NCBI GenBank assembly: GCA_003281045.1
Contig: QCDD01000001.1
Location: forward strand, 1-62,207
From: Pelagibacteraceae bacterium AG-349-L23
Lineage (GTDB): Bacteria > Pseudomonadota > Alphaproteobacteria > Pelagibacterales > Pelagibacteraceae
Direction of reading: 5' to 3'
DNA length: 62,207 nt
Every line of letters starts with the position of its first letter. Position 1 is the stretch's first letter. Of the stretch, positions 60,610 to 62,207 are shown piece by piece. Position numbers and translations under genes: made by a program. The notes below the pieces were generated by a model, which was not told the DNA's origin, did no database searches, and was given only the letters and a program-made list of their open reading frames with translations.

Positions 60610-61150
60610 CTTCTAAGAATTTTTTTCTTTTTTTATCGCCAACGAAAGGTACAGCAAAGTATCTTCGATATATAACATCCGTTATGCCGCATATATTAAA
60701 TACTCCACGTCTTAGTCTTTTTGTTGGCATATTAAGAAAAAAAGTTCGAACAGCAAATTGTGGAGATCCATAAGTGCAAAATACAACTGCTTTTTTTCCT
60801 TTTAAATTTCCTAAAGGATATCCATAATTTCCAAACAATTTTTTAAATCTAAATGCCCATGGCGGTGCAAGAACTTTATCTATCCATCCTTCAACAATAG
60901 CTGGCATTCTAAAATTCCATATTGGAGCGATTAAGACTATTACATCAGAATTTTCTATTCTTTTTCTGTGATTTAATACATCCTCATTAGGTTCCTCTCC
61001 TGAGAAAACTGGATCAAATTTCTCCTTATATAAATCAACAACATCTGTAGAGTGACCGTTATTATTAACTGTTTCTACAAAGGTATCTCTTATAGATGCA
61101 TTAAAAGATTTGTCATTGTAGTGACCATAAACAATAAAAATTTTTTTCAT
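60581..61150 (-). CDS. Flavodoxin-fold NAD(P)H dehydrogenase (quinone)-type oxidoreductase
   Basis: A 189-residue FMN protein of the NQO/KefF-like group. IFIVYGHYNDKSFNASIRDTF is the flavin-phosphate loop region; IENSDVIVLIAPIWNFRMPAIVEGWIDKVL (about 68-97) holds the P-I-W-N-F-R-M-P motif of the family; KKAVVFCTYGSPQF (about 118-131) is the second flavin loop. It reduces quinones or other acceptors with NAD(P)H. It begins 1 bp after the CoA-binding gene on the same strand. Confidence 0.85.
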   Translation of the reverse strand: MKKIFIVYGHYNDKSFNASIRDTFVETVNNNGHSTDVVDLYKEKFDPVFSGEEPNEDVLNHRKRIENSDVIVLIAPIWNFRMPAIVEGWIDKVLAPPWAFRFKKLFGNYGYPLGNLKGKKAVVFCTYGSPQFAVRTFFLNMPTKRLRRGVFNICGITDVIYRRYFAVPFVGDKKRKKFLEDVKKTANNI

Positions 61151-61585
61151 TTAATCTTGTAGAACAGGGAAAGCTTGTCTCACTTTTAAAAAATGTTTCT
61201 GATATTCCATTTTAGTACATCTATTCTCGACATATTCAATTTTTTGTTGTTCAACCAATTTTTTTGCTTCCAGATTTTTGATACCAAGCTGCAACCACAA
61301 AACTTTTGCTTTAATGTTTATTGTATCTTTAGCGATATCTAAAGCTTCTTTTGAGGGTCTAAAGACATTTACTATATCCACTTTGTCTTTAATATCGGTA
61401 ATTTTACCACACACGTCTTCTCCTAAAATTTTTTGACCCTCAGCTTTAGGATTTACGGGGTAAACTTTAAAACCATATTTCTGCATATATTTCATGACAA
61501 TGGTTGATGCTTTTGTAGGATCATTGCTCACTCCAACCATTGCGATCTTTTTATATTTTGAAAGGATTTCTTTTATATCATTCAT
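61151..61585 (-). CDS. CoA-binding domain protein (YccU-like)
   Basis: A 144-residue Rossmann-fold protein. The start KYKKIAMVGVSNDPTKASTIVMKYM and YPVNPKAEGQKILGE, plus VNVFRPSKEALDIAKD, LWLQLGIKN and VENRCTKMEYQKH, match the standalone CoA-binding family. Members bind CoA or acyl-CoA in the cytoplasm, and their physiological role is not settled. It overlaps the upstream small membrane gene by 4 bp and is followed by the flavodoxin-fold gene. Confidence 0.88.
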   Translation of the reverse strand: MNDIKEILSKYKKIAMVGVSNDPTKASTIVMKYMQKYGFKVYPVNPKAEGQKILGEDVCGKITDIKDKVDIVNVFRPSKEALDIAKDTINIKAKVLWLQLGIKNLEAKKLVEQQKIEYVENRCTKMEYQKHFLKVRQAFPVLQD

Positions 61586-61767
61586 TGTTTATTTTTGATT
61601 TTTTGCTTACAGAACTCTTTAGCTTCTTCAACTGTCATGGGGGTATCTAACTTTTTGCTCCCAGCAATACATGCCTCAATTGCTTTATTTTGATTATGGC
61701 CTCTAAAGTTATAAATAATAATTATTCCAATTATTAAAAAAAAAATAAGTAAAATATTTTTTTTCAT
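61582..61767 (-). CDS. Small single-helix membrane protein, 61 aa, unknown
   Basis: A 61-residue protein with an N-terminal helix (3-20), a short basic loop, and a soluble C-terminus with two Cys (ACIAG and FCKQK, near 33 and 53) and MTVEEAKEFC. It overlaps the partial enoyl-CoA hydratase by one base upstream and the CoA-binding gene by 4 bp downstream, so it is part of the same operon. No family is recognised. Confidence 0.6.
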   Translation of the reverse strand: MKKNILLIFFLIIGIIIIYNFRGHNQNKAIEACIAGSKKLDTPMTVEEAKEFCKQKIKNKQ

Positions 61768-62207
61768 TATCTATTTTTCCATTTAGGTTTTCTTTTTTCT
61801 AAAAAAGCTGAAATCCCTTCTTTGGCATCCAAAGCCATCATATTTACTGTCATCATTTTGCTTGTATGAGCATAAGCTTTTCGAAGAGGCATCTCTAATT
61901 GTTTATAAAATGTTCGTTTACCAATTTTAATTGTTAAATTTGATTTAGATGCAATCTTTTTTGCAATTTTTAAAACCTCATTATTTAATTTAGATTTTGA
62001 AAAACAATCATTTATTAAACCAATTTCTTTTGCAAAATTTGCTTTAATTGGCTCGCCAGTAAGCAACATTTTCATCATTGGTTTTTTATTAATTTTTCTA
62101 CTTACAGCAACCATTGGTGTACTACAAAATAATCCAATATTTACTCCAGGAGTTGCAAATAATGCATCTTTAGTACTATAAGCTAGATCACAACTAGCAA
62201 CTAACTG
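61767..62207 (-). CDS. Enoyl-CoA hydratase/isomerase family protein, N-terminus cut by window end
   Basis: The frame stays open to the right edge, so only the C-terminal 146 residues are seen. CDLAYSTKDALFATPGVNIG followed by GLFCSTPMVAVSR (the first 45 visible residues) matches the ECHDC3 branch of the crotonase family, with the oxyanion-hole and active-site Gly/Ser region. The tail EGISAFLEKRKPKWKNR is the usual trimerisation helix end. Substrate unknown. An ATG at 62114 is internal, not the start. Confidence 0.85.
   Translation of the reverse strand, partial: QLVASCDLAYSTKDALFATPGVNIGLFCSTPMVAVSRKINKKPMMKMLLTGEPIKANFAKEIGLINDCFSKSKLNNEVLKIAKKIASKSNLTIKIGKRTFYKQLEMPLRKAYAHTSKMMTVNMMALDAKEGISAFLEKRKPKWKNR

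Noticed and set aside
1-62207. CRISPR array, prophage or transposon
   Set aside because: No regularly spaced repeats, phage genes, transposase or integrase were seen on either strand.

Overview
The window reads as a chromosomal segment of a streamlined marine alphaproteobacterium of the SAR11 (Pelagibacter-like) type. This is inferred from very low GC content, almost no intergenic space, many 1-14 bp gene overlaps, and the gene set: osmolyte and sulfonate importers, GcvT-fused demethylating dehydrogenases feeding ETF/ETF-QO, an AcuI-like reductase, and many small one- or two-helix membrane proteins. No integrase, transposase, phage gene or CRISPR array is visible.

Layout. 1-7.5 kb: the end of a glycosyltransferase, a tripartite tricarboxylate transporter (tctCBA), an AbrB-type membrane protein, a GT9 glycosyltransferase, a DUF6165 protein and an M24-fold hydrolase of the creatinase/ectoine-hydrolase type. 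7.5-9.8 kb: a polar amino-acid ABC importer without an ATPase gene. 9.8-14 kb: a tight polyamine/methylthioadenosine module (fused AdoMet decarboxylase-spermidine synthase, class II aldolase, mtnA, mtnP), with apt divergent. 14-16.7 kb: surface-sugar genes and a tRNA with anticodon CAT. 16.8-19.2 kb: small membrane proteins, an unknown winged-helix regulator with a repeat-containing promoter, and a BASS transporter. 19.2-31.3 kb: a probable sulfonate/methylated-amine catabolic region (GcvT-type dehydrogenase, ald, class III aminotransferase; divergent tauABC, Ldh_2 dehydrogenase, phosphate acyltransferase, HisD/HpsN-like dehydrogenase). 31.3-37.2 kb: alternative oxidase, an autotransporter, LysE, MsrB, a VOC protein, cysE-cysK. 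37.2-39.9 kb: an operon of nine small, mostly unrecognised genes. 39.9-42.4 kb: a HisN-like phosphatase, a gamma-butyrobetaine-dioxygenase-like protein, then the only sizeable gap, which holds a 59-aa ORF and a structured RNA candidate with a mini-ORF. 42.4-45.2 kb: methyltransferase, DUF4396, cupredoxin, persulfide dioxygenase, thioredoxin-like protein. 45.2-50.3 kb: azlCD and an iron(III) ABC importer under strong Fur-like boxes, including a small cysteine-rich gene. 50.3-54.3 kb: LysR, AcuI-like reductase, folE, hisI and two small enzymes. 54.3-60.1 kb: ETF-QO, etfA, etfB and a second GcvT-type dehydrogenase. 60.1-62.2 kb: DUF4864, a flavodoxin-fold oxidoreductase, a CoA-binding protein, a small membrane protein and a partial enoyl-CoA hydratase.

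How the genes work together. The clearest pathway is spermidine synthesis coupled to recycling of its by-product: MtnP, MtnA and a class II aldolase process methylthioadenosine and Apt recovers the adenine. A second theme is scavenging of small organic N and S compounds, with reduced flavins from the two demethylating dehydrogenases passed to ETF and ETF-QO. The least explained pieces are the nine-gene small-protein operon, the 42.1-42.4 kb RNA, the enlarged TauC permease and the Cys-rich protein in the iron operon. Every functional call is made by reading motifs; no database search was run.
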